From NCBI GenBank assembly GCA_031288885.1, contig JAITQP010000300.1:1-15571 (forward strand): 15,571 nucleotides of DNA, written 5' to 3'. The notes below the pieces were generated by a model. It was not told the origin of the DNA. It worked only from the letters and a program-made list of their open reading frames with translations, and ran no database searches. Position numbers and translations under genes: made by a program. Position 1 is the stretch's first letter; every line of letters begins with the position of its first letter. This stretch comes from Prevotellaceae bacterium (GTDB taxonomy: Bacteria; Bacteroidota; Bacteroidia; Bacteroidales; UBA932). This document shows, piece after piece, positions 1-7,070 of this stretch.

Positions 1-28
1 CCCCACAAAATTTTTTCCTTGCGTGCGC

Positions 29-59
29 TTGTAAGTTTCGTAATTTTCATGTAAGTTTG
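29..59 (+). promoter_or_regulatory. Predicted Bacteroidota-type promoter for the ClC gene
   Basis: A TTG at 29-31 is followed after 20 nt by TAAGTTTG at 52-59, which fits the Bacteroidota -7 consensus TAnnTTTG and the usual spacing from a -33 TTG. Transcription would start near 65, leaving a leader of only about 14 nt before the ATG at 79. A partial second copy of the -7 box, TAAGTTTC, lies at 32-39. Nothing else is recognisable in positions 1-28. Prediction from consensus only. Confidence 0.6.
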
Positions 60-78
60 CGCTTCTTTTTTGGAGGTT

Positions 79-1860
79 ATGCCACGTACTCAACTTTTAG
101 TTAGATATCTTACCACCCGAGTTAAGCGCGTCAACGAGCGTCGGCTGATGCTGGTGCTGAGCGTCATCACAGGCTTGCTGAGCGGGTTGGCGGCGGTGCT
201 GCTCAAGCACACCGTGCACTTTGTGCAGCATAACCTCGTTGGGTTGATTGGCAAAATAGACGGAGCAAACCTGCTCTACTTTGCCTACCCCGCGCTGGGG
301 ATGCTGCTCACCGTGCTGTTTGTCAAGTATGTGGTGAAGGACAACATCAGCCACGGCGTAACGCGCGTGCTCTACGCCATATCGCGCAAAGACTCGAGGC
401 TGCCGAGGCACAACACCTACACCTCCATCCTTGCCAGCTCCATGACCATTGGCTTTGGCGGCTCGGTGGGGGCGGAGGCGCCCATCGTGCTCACCGGCTC
501 GGCTATCGGGTCAAGCATTGGGCAAATCCTGCGCCTCAACTACAAAAATATCACGCTGCTGCTGGCGTGCGGCGCGGCCGGCGCCATTGGCGGCATCTTT
601 AAGGCGCCGCTGGCCGGCGTTATTTTTACGCTGGAGGTGCTCATGATAGACATTACGCTGTCGTCCATCGTGCCGCTGCTCATCTCGGCGGTGTCGGCAA
701 CGCTGGTGTCGTTCTTTCTGCTGGGCGCCGATGTGGAGTTTGCCAACGCCATCCGCCCCTACGCGCTGGGCAACCTGCCGTACTACGTGCTGCTCGGCGT
801 TTTTTGCGGCATGGTGGGGGTGTACTTCACGCGCGGCTCGCTGTTTATCGAAAATCGCTTTAAGAGGCTCAAGAACAGGTGGAAGAAGCTGCTGGTAGGC
901 GGAAGCATGCTGGGCATTCTCATTTTCATCTTCCCGCCCCTCTACGGCGAGGGCTACGGCGTGCTCACCTCGCTGCTCAACGGCGACTCCGACGCCATTC
1001 TCCAAAATTCCATCTTTCCGGATACCGTAACGGGCAGCGTATGGTTTATTTTCGTCTACCTCGTGCTGGTGCTGGTGTTCAAGGTGGTGGCAATGTCCGC
1101 CACCAATAGCGGCGGCGGCGTTGGCGGAACGTTTGGGCCTACGCTGTTTTTGGGCGGCATTTGCGGCTTCTTTGTGTCAAAGCTGGTCAACTTTATCAGC
1201 CACTCGGCCAACCTGCCCGAGGCCAACTTCACCCTTGTGGGCATGGGAGGGCTTATGGCGGCGGTGATGCACTCGCCCCTCACCGCCATATTCCTCATTG
1301 CCGAAATCACCGGCGGATACGCCCTGCTCCTGCCCCTCATGCTCACCTCCATCACGGCCTACGCCATCATCTGCTACTTTGAGCCGCACTCCATCTACAC
1401 CAAGCGGCTGGCGCAAACAGGCGATTTGCGCACGCAGAACAAGGACAAAGCCGTGCTTACCCTGCTGCGCACCGACAAGCTCGTGGAGCAGGATTTTAAC
1501 CCCGTGCACATAGGCGCAACGCTCGGCGAGCTGGTGAGCGTGGTCGCAAAGTCAAAGCGCAACGCCTTTCCCGTTATCGACAACGACGGGCGCCTCATGG
1601 GCATTGTCCTGCTCGACGACATGCGCAAGGAAATGTTCAACCCCAGCCTCTACAGCGCCGCCACGGTGGACGACTACATGAGCTCGCCGCCCGACGTGGT
1701 GATAGAAAATGAAAGCATGGAAACCGTGCTGGAGAAGTTTGAAAAATCCGGCGCGTGGAACCTTCCGGTGGTGAGCAGCGATAACGTTTACGTAGGTTTT
1801 GTGTCCAAATCCAAAATTTTTTCGGCGTACAGAAACCTGCTCGTGCGGTTTTCGAGCTGA
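79..1860 (+). CDS. ClC-family chloride channel/antiporter with C-terminal CBS pair
   Basis: This is an inner-membrane anion channel or Cl-/H+ exchanger of the voltage-gated chloride channel (ClC) family, 593 aa. The hydrophobic ClC core covers about residues 20-440. It contains the gating-glutamate motif in the form GAEAP (Glu133, equivalent to E. coli ClcA Glu148) and a GGTFGP anion-site motif. Two CBS domains follow at about residues 465-590; in this family they bind nucleotides or regulate gating. The residue after Glu186, where E. coli ClcA has the intracellular proton glutamate Glu203, is Val187, as in ClC channels. The first selectivity motif is also divergent (SHGVT in place of GSGIP). 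ATG 79 was chosen over a TTG at 70, because a TTG start would put the purine-rich GGAGG (72-76) inside the gene. That GGAGG sits only 2 nt from the ATG, so it is unlikely to act as a ribosome binding site. Whether the protein is a channel or an exchanger cannot be settled here. Confidence 0.95.
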   Translation: MPRTQLLVRYLTTRVKRVNERRLMLVLSVITGLLSGLAAVLLKHTVHFVQHNLVGLIGKIDGANLLYFAYPALGMLLTVLFVKYVVKDNISHGVTRVLYAISRKDSRLPRHNTYTSILASSMTIGFGGSVGAEAPIVLTGSAIGSSIGQILRLNYKNITLLLACGAAGAIGGIFKAPLAGVIFTLEVLMIDITLSSIVPLLISAVSATLVSFFLLGADVEFANAIRPYALGNLPYYVLLGVFCGMVGVYFTRGSLFIENRFKRLKNRWKKLLVGGSMLGILIFIFPPLYGEGYGVLTSLLNGDSDAILQNSIFPDTVTGSVWFIFVYLVLVLVFKVVAMSATNSGGGVGGTFGPTLFLGGICGFFVSKLVNFISHSANLPEANFTLVGMGGLMAAVMHSPLTAIFLIAEITGGYALLLPLMLTSITAYAIICYFEPHSIYTKRLAQTGDLRTQNKDKAVLTLLRTDKLVEQDFNPVHIGATLGELVSVVAKSKRNAFPVIDNDGRLMGIVLLDDMRKEMFNPSLYSAATVDDYMSSPPDVVIENESMETVLEKFEKSGAWNLPVVSSDNVYVGFVSKSKIFSAYRNLLVRFSS

Positions 1861-1875
1861 GCCGGAAGATTTTTT
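1846..1875 (+). terminator. Weak candidate intrinsic terminator of the ClC gene
   Basis: A 5-bp stem (CGGTT 1846-1850 with AGCCG 1860-1864, one G-T pair) overlaps the stop codon and is followed by a run of six T at 1870-1875. The stem is short and five bases separate it from the T-run, so this is only a candidate. Confidence 0.3.
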
Positions 1876-1879
1876 CAAC

Positions 1880-1983
1880 AAATATGGGAGCGCAAGGCGG
1901 AAATGCAAGATGGCTGTAGCGCATTGCCGGTTAGCTTATTAGCTTACAAGGTGGAGGTTTTTATCCCAGCCGCGCTCATATTT
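1880..1983. repeat. Spaced inverted repeat between the ClC gene and the tRNA operon
   Basis: AAATATG-GG-AGCGC at 1880-1893 is the reverse complement of GCGCTCATATTT at 1972-1983, apart from a 2-nt bulge. The 12-bp stem would close a loop of about 78 nt. Inside the loop is a perfect tandem duplication of TTAGCTTA (1931-1946). There is no credible coding region here. The right arm ends in a T-rich stretch, so a Rho-independent terminator role is possible but unproven. Confidence 0.45.
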
Positions 1984-2006
1984 TTCACAAAAAAACGGAA
2001 AAAAAA

Positions 2007-2037
2007 TTTGCAACTTCGATAAAAAGCGCTACATTTG
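2007..2037 (+). promoter_or_regulatory. Strong predicted promoter of the tRNA-tuf operon
   Basis: TTTG at 2007-2010, 19 nt of spacer, and TACATTTG at 2030-2037 match the Bacteroidota consensus (TTTG-N19-TAnnTTTG) exactly. An A-rich tract lies just upstream (about 1988-2006), resembling an UP-like element. Transcription would start about 2043-2045, some 30 nt before the first tRNA. This is the best promoter match in the window and fits a stable-RNA operon. Confidence 0.85.
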
Positions 2038-2075
2038 TACCCTTTTTGGTGGGTGAAAACCGGCTATAAACGTAC

Positions 2076-2149
2076 GCCGATGTAGCTCAGTAGGCCAGAG
2101 CAGCTGCTTTGTAATCAGCTGGTCGGGGGTTCGAATCCCTCCATCGGCT
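2076..2149 (+). tRNA. trnT: tRNA-Thr(TGT)
   Basis: A 74-nt cloverleaf with acceptor GCCGATG/CATCGGC, D stem GCTC/GAGC, anticodon TGT at 2110-2112, T arm with TTCGAAT loop, and discriminator T. CCA is not encoded. The anticodon stem GCTGC (2103-2107) against TCAGC (2115-2119) has a C-T mismatch at the pair next to the loop (C2107, T2115; positions 31 and 39). It is the first gene of a four-tRNA cluster leading into tuf and decodes ACN threonine codons, mainly ACA. Confidence 0.95.
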
Positions 2150-2198
2150 CGTGCTTGTTGTTGTTTTTTTGTTTGATTTGAGTGGTTTTTAGTTCAGG

Positions 2199-2284
2199 GG
2201 GGGGATACCAGAGTGGCCAAATGGGACAGACTGTAAATCTGTTGTCTTACGACTTCGGAGGTTCGAATCCTCCTCCCCCCACCA
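2199..2284 (+). tRNA. trnY: tRNA-Tyr(GTA)
   Basis: A class II tRNA with a long variable arm. The acceptor is GGGGGGA/TCCCCCC, the anticodon stem ACAGA/TCTGT has loop CTGTAAA and anticodon GTA at 2233-2235, and the T stem is GGAGG/CCTCC. Discriminator A2281 is followed by an encoded CCA at 2282-2284. The 5' end sits inside a run of eight G (2197-2204), so the exact mature end is set by pairing to the 3' strand. Confidence 0.96.
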
Positions 2285-2301
2285 GCCAAATTATGCAACC
2301 T

Positions 2302-2377
2302 GCGGAAGTAGCTCAGTTGGTAGAGCATCAGCCTTCCAAGCTGAGGGTCGCGAGTTCGAGCCTCGTCTTCCGCTCCA
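2302..2377 (+). tRNA. trnG: tRNA-Gly(TCC)
   Basis: A standard cloverleaf with acceptor GCGGAAG/CTTCCGC, D stem GCTC/GAGC, anticodon loop CTTCCAA with TCC at 2335-2337, and T loop TTCGAGC. Discriminator T2374 is followed by an encoded CCA at 2375-2377. It reads GGA/GGG glycine codons. Only 17 nt separate it from tRNA-Tyr and 4 nt from the next tRNA, so it must be cut out of a common precursor. Confidence 0.97.
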
Positions 2378-2381
2378 AAAT

Positions 2382-2453
<72 letters not shown>

Positions 2454-2456
2454 CTC

Positions 2457-2487
2457 TTTTGATTGATAAATAAATACGCTAAATTTG
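2457..2487 (+). promoter_or_regulatory. Predicted internal promoter for tuf
   Basis: TTTTG at 2457-2461, an 18-nt spacer, and TAAATTTG at 2480-2487 fit the Bacteroidota promoter pattern, though the spacer is slightly short. It lies immediately after the last tRNA. tuf could therefore be transcribed both from the tRNA promoter and from its own start near 2494, giving extra EF-Tu message. Confidence 0.6.
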
Positions 2488-2523
2488 AGACCAAAAATAA
2501 TTAACAACTAAACATTTACAGCT

Positions 2524-3711
2524 ATGGCAAAAGAAAAATTTGAAAAAACGAAGCCCCACGTGAACATCGGAACGATTGGGCACGTTGACCACGGGAAGAC
2601 GACGCTCACGGCAGCTATCACGATGGTGCTGGCTAAGCAGGGCTTGTCGGAAATTCGCGACTTTGCGTCCATCGACAACGCACCCGAAGAAAAAGAGCGT
2701 GGTATCACCATTAACACGGCGCACGTGGAGTACCAGACCAAAAATCGCCACTACGCGCACGTGGATTGCCCGGGGCATGCTGACTACGTGAAGAACATGG
2801 TGACCGGCGCAGCCCAGATGGACGGCGCTATCCTTGTTTGCGCCGCCACCGACGGGCCTATGCCCCAAACGCGCGAGCACATCCTGCTGGCGTGTCAGGT
2901 AAACGTTCCCAAGGTGCTGGTGTTTATGAACAAGGTTGACCTCGTGGACGACCCCGAAATGCTCGACCTCGTAGAAATGGAGCTGCGCGAGCTGCTCACC
3001 TTCTACAAGTACGACGGCGACTCGGCTCCCATCATTCGCGGCTCGGCCCTCGGCGCCCTCAACGGCGACCCGAAGTGGGAGGCAAAGGTGGTTGAGCTGA
3101 TGGATGCAGTGGACAGCTACATCCCCGTTCCTCCGCGCGACATTGAAAAGTCTTTCCTGATGCCTATTGAGGACGTATTCTCCATCACCGGACGCGGTAC
3201 CGTGGCCACGGGGCGTATCGAAACCGGCGTGATTGAGGTGAACAACGAGGTGGAAATCATTGGCCTTGGCGAAAAGCCGAAAAAGAGCGTGGTAACCGGC
3301 GTTGAAATGTTCCGCAAAATCCTCGACAGGGGTGAAGCCGGCGACAACGTAGGGCTGCTGCTGCGCGGTATCGACAAGAAAGAAATCCGCCGCGGTATGG
3401 TGGTTGCCAAGCCCAACTCGGTAACGCCTCACACCAAGTTTGCTGCCGAAATTTACGTGCTGAAGAAAGAGGAGGGCGGACGCCACACGCCGTTCCACAA
3501 CAAGTACCGTCCGCAGTTCTACCTCCGCACGCTCGACGTAACCGGCGAGGTTGACCTGCCGGAAGGCGTAGAAATGGTGATGCCGGGCGACAACGTTACC
3601 ATCAACGTTACGCTGATTACTCCGGTGGCTATGCACGAAGGGTTGCGCTTTGCTATCCGCGAGGGTGGGCGCACCGTAGGCGCAGGCCAGATTACCAAAA
3701 TTCTGGAGTAG
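2524..3711 (+). CDS. tuf: Elongation factor Tu
   Basis: EF-Tu (395 aa, normal length) is the cytosolic GTPase that carries aminoacyl-tRNA to the ribosomal A site. The G domain shows GHVDHGKT (P-loop, residues 19-26), DCPGH (81-85), NKVD (136-139) and SAL (174-176). The switch I sequence [10 protein letters not shown] is intact. Domains 2 and 3 follow and end at the C-terminal QITKILE. The start is ATG 2524 with an A/T-rich leader (ACATTTACAGCT) and no Shine-Dalgarno, as is usual for the phylum. It follows the four-tRNA cluster exactly as tufB does in E. coli. No second copy is visible in this window. Confidence 0.99.
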   Translation: MAKEKFEKTKPHVNIGTIGHVDHGKTTLTAAITMVLAKQGLSEIRDFASIDNAPEEKERGITINTAHVEYQTKNRHYAHVDCPGHADYVKNMVTGAAQMDGAILVCAATDGPMPQTREHILLACQVNVPKVLVFMNKVDLVDDPEMLDLVEMELRELLTFYKYDGDSAPIIRGSALGALNGDPKWEAKVVELMDAVDSYIPVPPRDIEKSFLMPIEDVFSITGRGTVATGRIETGVIEVNNEVEIIGLGEKPKKSVVTGVEMFRKILDRGEAGDNVGLLLRGIDKKEIRRGMVVAKPNSVTPHTKFAAEIYVLKKEEGGRHTPFHNKYRPQFYLRTLDVTGEVDLPEGVEMVMPGDNVTINVTLITPVAMHEGLRFAIREGGRTVGAGQITKILE

Positions 3712-3743
3712 CTGTTGGTTTGCCGGATTAAAAAAATCGAATG

Positions 3744-3769
3744 GTTAGCCCCTGCGGGCAGGGGCTAAC
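3744..3769 (+). terminator. Strong hairpin between tuf and tRNA-Trp (terminator or processing site)
   Basis: A perfect 11-bp stem (3744-3754 with 3759-3769) has a 4-nt loop CGGG. It is followed by TGTTTGTGG rather than a clean U-tract, so termination is probably partial. Read-through is needed because no convincing promoter is seen before tRNA-Trp and secE. Its arms share GCCCCTGC and CAGGGGC with the tRNA-Trp acceptor strands. Confidence 0.65.
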
Positions 3770-3785
3770 TGTTTGTGGCAAATAC

Positions 3786-3859
3786 AGGGGCATAGTTTAA
3801 TGGTAGAACGAAGGTCTCCAAAACCTTTGGTGGGAGTTCGATTCTCTCTGCCCCTGCCA
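3786..3859 (+). tRNA. trnW: tRNA-Trp(CCA)
   Basis: Acceptor AGGGGCA/TGCCCCT, anticodon stem AAGGT/ACCTT with loop CTCCAAA and anticodon CCA at 3818-3820, T loop TTCGATT, discriminator G3856, and an encoded 3' CCA at 3857-3859. A tRNA-Trp between tuf and secE is a common arrangement across bacteria. It lies 40 nt before secE and is presumably cut from the same transcript. Confidence 0.97.
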
Positions 3860-3899
3860 AAGTAGTAGTAAAAGGAAACAGCATAAATCAAAACCCGCT

Positions 3900-4085
3900 A
3901 TGATAAACTACATCAAAGAATCGTACAACGAGCTGGTGAACAAGGTAACGTGGCCAACGTGGAGCAGCTTGCAGTCAAGCGCCGTGCTGGTCATGGTCAC
4001 TTCTCTTATTTTTGCGCTGGTTATTTTTGCCATGGATTTTGTGTTCCAGCACGGCATGGAAGGCATTTACAGCATTCTCTATTAA
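3900..4085 (+). CDS. secE: Preprotein translocase subunit SecE
   Basis: SecE (61 aa) is the small clamp subunit of the SecYEG inner-membrane channel. The N-terminal amphipathic part contains the family signature ELxxKVTWPT (about residues 11-20). It is followed by one membrane segment at about residues 27-49. This is the short single-span form found in most bacteria, not the three-span E. coli form. It sits 12 nt before nusG, the near-universal secE-nusG pairing. The gene for ribosomal protein L33 (rpmG), which often sits before secE, is absent here. Confidence 0.97.
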   Translation: MINYIKESYNELVNKVTWPTWSSLQSSAVLVMVTSLIFALVIFAMDFVFQHGMEGIYSILY

Positions 4086-4097
4086 TAAAATACAGCA

Positions 4098-4658
4098 ATG
4101 ACCGAAGGCGAAAATTCAAAAAAAAAGTGGTATGTGCTGCGAGCCATAGGGGGAAAGGAGAAAAAGGCAAAGGAGTGCATTGACAACGAAGTACGCAGGT
4201 TGGGGCTTGGGGATTCAATCACTCAGGTGCTCATACCTGCTGAAAAAGTGTACCAAATACGCAACGGGAAAAAGGTAAGCAAAGACCGCGTTCTGTTTGC
4301 GGGGTACGTATTTGTTGAAATGGTATTGACCGCCGAAATTCAGCACATCCTGCTGGATATTCCTAACGTGATAGGCTTTTTGGGCGACGGCTCCAAGAAA
4401 AGCACGGCGATACCGCTGCGCCCCAGCGAGGTGAGCCGTATGCTGGGAAGCGTGGATGAAATTCAGGACAAGGAGGAGCAAATCAGCACGCCCTTCTACG
4501 TGGGGGACGCCGTGAAGGTTATTGATGGCCCGTTCAACACGTTCTCCGGTACCATTGAGGAAATCAACGAGGAGAAGAAGAAGCTGAAGGTGATGGTCAA
4601 GATATTTGGCCGCAAAAGCCCGCTGGAGCTCAGCTTCCTGCAGGTAGAAAAAGAGTGA
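4098..4658 (+). CDS. nusG: Transcription termination/antitermination factor NusG
   Basis: NusG (186 aa) binds the RNA polymerase clamp and links it to Rho or the ribosome. The NGN domain begins at the signature KKWYVLRAIGGKE (about residues 9-21) and runs to about residue 115. After a short linker, the KOW domain covers about residues 130-186, with VGDAVKVIDGPFNTFSGTI as its core. Length is normal for the phylum. Its start follows secE by 12 nt, so the two are co-transcribed. An 89-nt spacer with a GC-rich hairpin separates it from rplK. Confidence 0.98.
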   Translation: MTEGENSKKKWYVLRAIGGKEKKAKECIDNEVRRLGLGDSITQVLIPAEKVYQIRNGKKVSKDRVLFAGYVFVEMVLTAEIQHILLDIPNVIGFLGDGSKKSTAIPLRPSEVSRMLGSVDEIQDKEEQISTPFYVGDAVKVIDGPFNTFSGTIEEINEEKKKLKVMVKIFGRKSPLELSFLQVEKE

Positions 4659-4681
4659 AATGTTACGCACATTTGAGATAG

Positions 4682-4714
4682 CCCGTAGCCTCAGCTTCCA
4701 ATAGGGGCGGCGGG
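4682..4714 (+). promoter_or_regulatory. Hairpin in the rplK leader, candidate L1 autoregulatory site
   Basis: CCCG (4682-4685) pairs with CGGG (4711-4714). A TA/GG internal loop follows, then GCCTC (4688-4692) pairs with GGGGC (4704-4708, one G-T pair), closing an 11-nt loop. In E. coli and other bacteria ribosomal protein L1 represses the rplK-rplA message by binding a leader hairpin in this position. The position fits, but the L1 consensus was not verified. The site ends 33 nt before the rplK start. Confidence 0.4.
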
Positions 4715-4747
4715 ACACACAAACAAAACTTTAAAAACGGATCAAAA

Positions 4748-5200
4748 ATGGCAAAAGAAGTAGCAGGTTTTATAAAGCTACAGATTAAGGGTGGGGCAGC
4801 CAACCCTTCGCCTCCCGTAGGCCCCGCGCTTGGCTCTAAGGGCGTGAATATCATGGATTTTTGTAAGCAGTTCAATGCCAGAACGCAGGAGCGCGCCGGT
4901 AAGGTGCTTCCGGTGGTTATTACTGTTTACAAGGATAAGTCGTTTGACTTTATCGTCAAGCAACCCCCCGTGGCTATTCAGCTCAAGGAGGTCACCAAGT
5001 TAGACCTGAAGAAAGGAGGCTCTGCCGAGCCCAACCGTAAAAAAGTAGCCAGCGTAACGTGGGAGCAAGTGCAGGCCATTGCCGAGAGCAAAATGCCTGA
5101 CCTGAACGCTTTCACGGTAAAGTCGGCTATGAGCATGGTTGCGGGTACGGCGCGGAGCATGGGTATCGAGGTGAAGGGTGAATTTCCTGCCAATGTGTAA
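4748..5200 (+). CDS. rplK: 50S ribosomal protein L11
   Basis: L11 (150 aa) binds the GTPase-associated region of 23S rRNA and is needed for factor-dependent GTP hydrolysis and for RelA activation. The N-terminal domain has the conserved proline-rich segment with [19 protein letters not shown] (about residues 22-40). The rRNA-binding C-terminal domain covers about residues 75-145. It is a few residues longer than E. coli L11, with a short C-terminal extension (KGEFPANV). It lies 24 nt before rplA and forms the L11-L1 pair. Confidence 0.99.
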   Translation: MAKEVAGFIKLQIKGGAANPSPPVGPALGSKGVNIMDFCKQFNARTQERAGKVLPVVITVYKDKSFDFIVKQPPVAIQLKEVTKLDLKKGGSAEPNRKKVASVTWEQVQAIAESKMPDLNAFTVKSAMSMVAGTARSMGIEVKGEFPANV

Positions 5201-5224
5201 ATCAAAAAAAATTTCTTTTGAGAA

Positions 5225-5926
5225 ATGAAGCCTACAAAAAATAGAAAGGTTGTTTTAGCAAAGGTTGAATCGGGCAAGCAGTACAAGCTCACCGAAGCGG
5301 CTAAGCAGCTAAAGGATATTTCCTTTACAAAGTTTGACGCATCGGTTGACATTGCTGTACGCTTGGGCGTTGACCCCAAGAAATCCAACCAGATGGTTCG
5401 CGGCGTGGTAGCGCTGCCGCACGGCACGGGTAAAAACGTGCGCGTGCTGGTGCTGTGTACGCCCGACAAGGAGGCCGAAGCGAAAGCTGCCGGCGCCGAC
5501 CACGTTGGATTGGACGACTATATCGACAAAATCAAAGGTGGGTGGACAGATGTTGACGTGATAATTACCATGCCCAGCGTAATGGCCAAAATCGGCGCAT
5601 TAGGGAAGGTGCTCGGGCCGCGAGGCCTGATGCCGAACCCCAAAACCGGTACGGTGACCATGGAGGTGGGCAAGGCAGTTCAGGAGGTAAAAGCCGGTAA
5701 AATTGACTTTAAGGTTGATAAAACCGGTATCGTTCATGCGGCTATCGGAAAGGTTTCGTTTGAGCCCGAAAAAATAGCCGAAAACGCAAAGGAGCTTATC
5801 CACACCATTGTGAAGCTCAAGCCTTCCGCCGCCAAGGGTACTTACCTCAGAGGCATCACCATTTCATCTACCATGAGCCCCGGCTTGGCGATTGACCCCA
5901 AGTCGGTTGAAGACCTTAAATCGTAA
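5225..5926 (+). CDS. rplA: 50S ribosomal protein L1
   Basis: L1 (233 aa, normal length) forms the mobile stalk beside the ribosomal E site and helps tRNA exit. In many bacteria it also represses its own operon. Domain I is formed by the two chain ends. Domain II contains the conserved [19 protein letters not shown] stretch at about residues 128-146, the family signature. Its stop codon lies 15 nt before rplJ, so any L10 leader element of the E. coli kind would have to overlap the end of this gene. Confidence 0.99.
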   Translation: MKPTKNRKVVLAKVESGKQYKLTEAAKQLKDISFTKFDASVDIAVRLGVDPKKSNQMVRGVVALPHGTGKNVRVLVLCTPDKEAEAKAAGADHVGLDDYIDKIKGGWTDVDVIITMPSVMAKIGALGKVLGPRGLMPNPKTGTVTMEVGKAVQEVKAGKIDFKVDKTGIVHAAIGKVSFEPEKIAENAKELIHTIVKLKPSAAKGTYLRGITISSTMSPGLAIDPKSVEDLKS

Positions 5927-5941
5927 TAGCAAAAATCCATC

Positions 5942-6463
5942 ATGAAAAAAGAAGAAAAAGTAGTTATTATTGATAGGTTAGCCGAGCAGCTCAAGGGTAC
6001 TCCCCACTTTTACCTTACGGATATTTCGACGCTCAACGCGGAGAAAACCACCGAGCTAAGGAGAAAGTGCTTTGAAAAGCAGATAAAGCTGGTAGTAGTA
6101 AAAAATACTTTGTTGAAGAAAGCGCTGGAGAAAATCAGCTTTGCAGAAGCGGATATCTTTGGCGTGCTCACGGGCTCCACGTCGGTGATGTTTGCCGACG
6201 AGGCAAGCGTTCCGGCAAAGCTCATCAAAGAATTTCGCGCTACCGGCGACAAGCCTGTACTCAAGGCCGCTTACGTGCAGGAGTCGCTCTACGTGGGCGA
6301 CCAGCTGCTCGATGAGCTGGTGAACATCAAGAGCCGCACAGAGCTCATTGCAGACGTTGTGGCGCTGCTGCAATCGCCTGCTACGAACGTTATATCTGCG
6401 CTACAATCGGGCGGACATACGCTATCGGGGCTTGTAAAGACGCTCGAATCGCGCGCAGCGTAA
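5942..6463 (+). CDS. rplJ: 50S ribosomal protein L10
   Basis: L10 (173 aa) is the base of the ribosomal stalk. Its N-terminal globular domain binds 23S rRNA and its C-terminal helix carries L7/L12 dimers. The N-terminal domain has the typical KVVIIDRLAEQLK and VVVKNTLLKKAL segments. The C-terminal helical tail (about residues 132-173) is the predicted L12 binding region. The start ATG 5942 follows the A-rich AGCAAAAATCCATC with no Shine-Dalgarno. A 105-nt spacer follows before rplL. Confidence 0.98.
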   Translation: MKKEEKVVIIDRLAEQLKGTPHFYLTDISTLNAEKTTELRRKCFEKQIKLVVVKNTLLKKALEKISFAEADIFGVLTGSTSVMFADEASVPAKLIKEFRATGDKPVLKAAYVQESLYVGDQLLDELVNIKSRTELIADVVALLQSPATNVISALQSGGHTLSGLVKTLESRAA

Positions 6464-6568
6464 GCTCGCTGCCCTGTCGAGAAAGTAACACGCCAACGTC
6501 GCCCGGCACACAATTGTAAATAGGGTGGCAATTTTTTTAGTAAAACTAACACTTAAAAAATATAAAAA
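6464..6568 (+). other. rplJ-rplL spacer with a T7 run
   Basis: This 105-nt gap has no coding potential. A weak, bulged stem can form between TGCCCT (6470-6475) and the GGGTGGCA at 6523-6530, directly followed by A and seven T (6532-6538). This could be a weak attenuator, but the stem is poor. A perfect 8-bp palindrome ACAATTGT lies at 6510-6517. No TAnnTTTG promoter box was found. Confidence 0.3.
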
Positions 6569-6949
6569 ATGGCTGACGTAAAAAAATTAGCTGACGAACT
6601 GGTAAACCTTACCGTAAAAGAAGTAAGCGAACTCGCAAAAATTTTGAAAGAAGAATATGGCATTGAGCCCGCCGCTGCCGCCGTGGCCGTGGCTGCTCCT
6701 GCCGCCGCTGCCGGTGGTGGCGCCGCTGCCGTAGAGCAAACCGAATTTGACGTAATCCTCAAGAGCGCCGGCGGCAACAAGCTGCAGGTGGTGAAAGTGG
6801 TGAAAGAGCTCACCGCCCTTGGCCTGAAGGAAGCTAAAGATTTGGTTGACGCCGCTCCAAAAGCTGTGAAGGAAAAAGCTTCAAAGGCGGAAGCCGAAGC
6901 TATCAAAAAGCAGCTCGAAGAGGTAGGCGCGGAAGTGGAAGTAAAATAG
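6569..6949 (+). CDS. rplL: 50S ribosomal protein L7/L12
   Basis: L7/L12 (126 aa) is the multi-copy stalk protein that recruits and activates translation GTPases. The N-terminal dimerisation domain covers about residues 1-30. A long Ala/Gly hinge (about 31-52) follows, then the C-terminal factor-binding domain with [23 protein letters not shown] (about 70-92). It is initiated at ATG 6569 after the very A-rich leader TTAAAAAATATAAAAA, which suits strong Shine-Dalgarno-independent initiation. It is needed at several copies per ribosome, unlike its neighbours. Confidence 0.99.
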   Translation: MADVKKLADELVNLTVKEVSELAKILKEEYGIEPAAAAVAVAAPAAAAGGGAAAVEQTEFDVILKSAGGNKLQVVKVVKELTALGLKEAKDLVDAAPKAVKEKASKAEAEAIKKQLEEVGAEVEVK

Positions 6950-6972
6950 TACTTCGTCCACCATCAGATAGT

Positions 6973-7010
6973 TAGGTTTAGAACTTCATTTGCATGAAGT
7001 TCTAAGCCTA
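6973..7010 (+). promoter_or_regulatory. 17-bp hairpin between rplL and rpoB (attenuator or RNase site)
   Basis: The 17-nt arm at 6973-6989 pairs with 6994-7010 over its whole length with one T-G wobble, around the 4-nt loop TTGC. The run after it (TTGCTGTTT) is only mildly T-rich, so full termination is unlikely. In E. coli the same gap holds a partial terminator and an RNase III cleavage site that lower rpoBC expression relative to the ribosomal genes. The matching location suggests the same role here. Confidence 0.75.
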
Positions 7011-7070
7011 TTGCTGTTTACATGAGTAGTTTTTAGCGTTCAACATCTTATCTTATCAAAAAATATAGAC

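Noticed and set aside
70..78. TTG start for the ClC gene with GGAGG as internal sequence
   Set aside because: ATG 79 is a better start. TTG starts are rare and the extra three residues (start-Glu-Val) add no conserved sequence.
2479..3636. 385-aa open frame on the - strand opposite tuf, and similar ones at 9726-10598 and 10949-11590
   Set aside because: Same third-position bias effect opposite highly conserved genes. No family resemblance and no promoter was seen for them.
3712..3899. Possible rpmG (L33) gene between tuf and secE
   Set aside because: Only a hairpin and tRNA-Trp are present, and no short frame with L33 features was found.
4668..4675. rplK promoter box CACATTTG
   Set aside because: The first base does not fit TAnnTTTG and no TTG lies at the right distance upstream.
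7011..7034. rpoB-specific promoter (TTG 7011-7013 with TAGTTTTT 7027-7034)
   Set aside because: The spacer is 13 nt, too short for the Bacteroidota pattern, and the last base of the -7 box is wrong.
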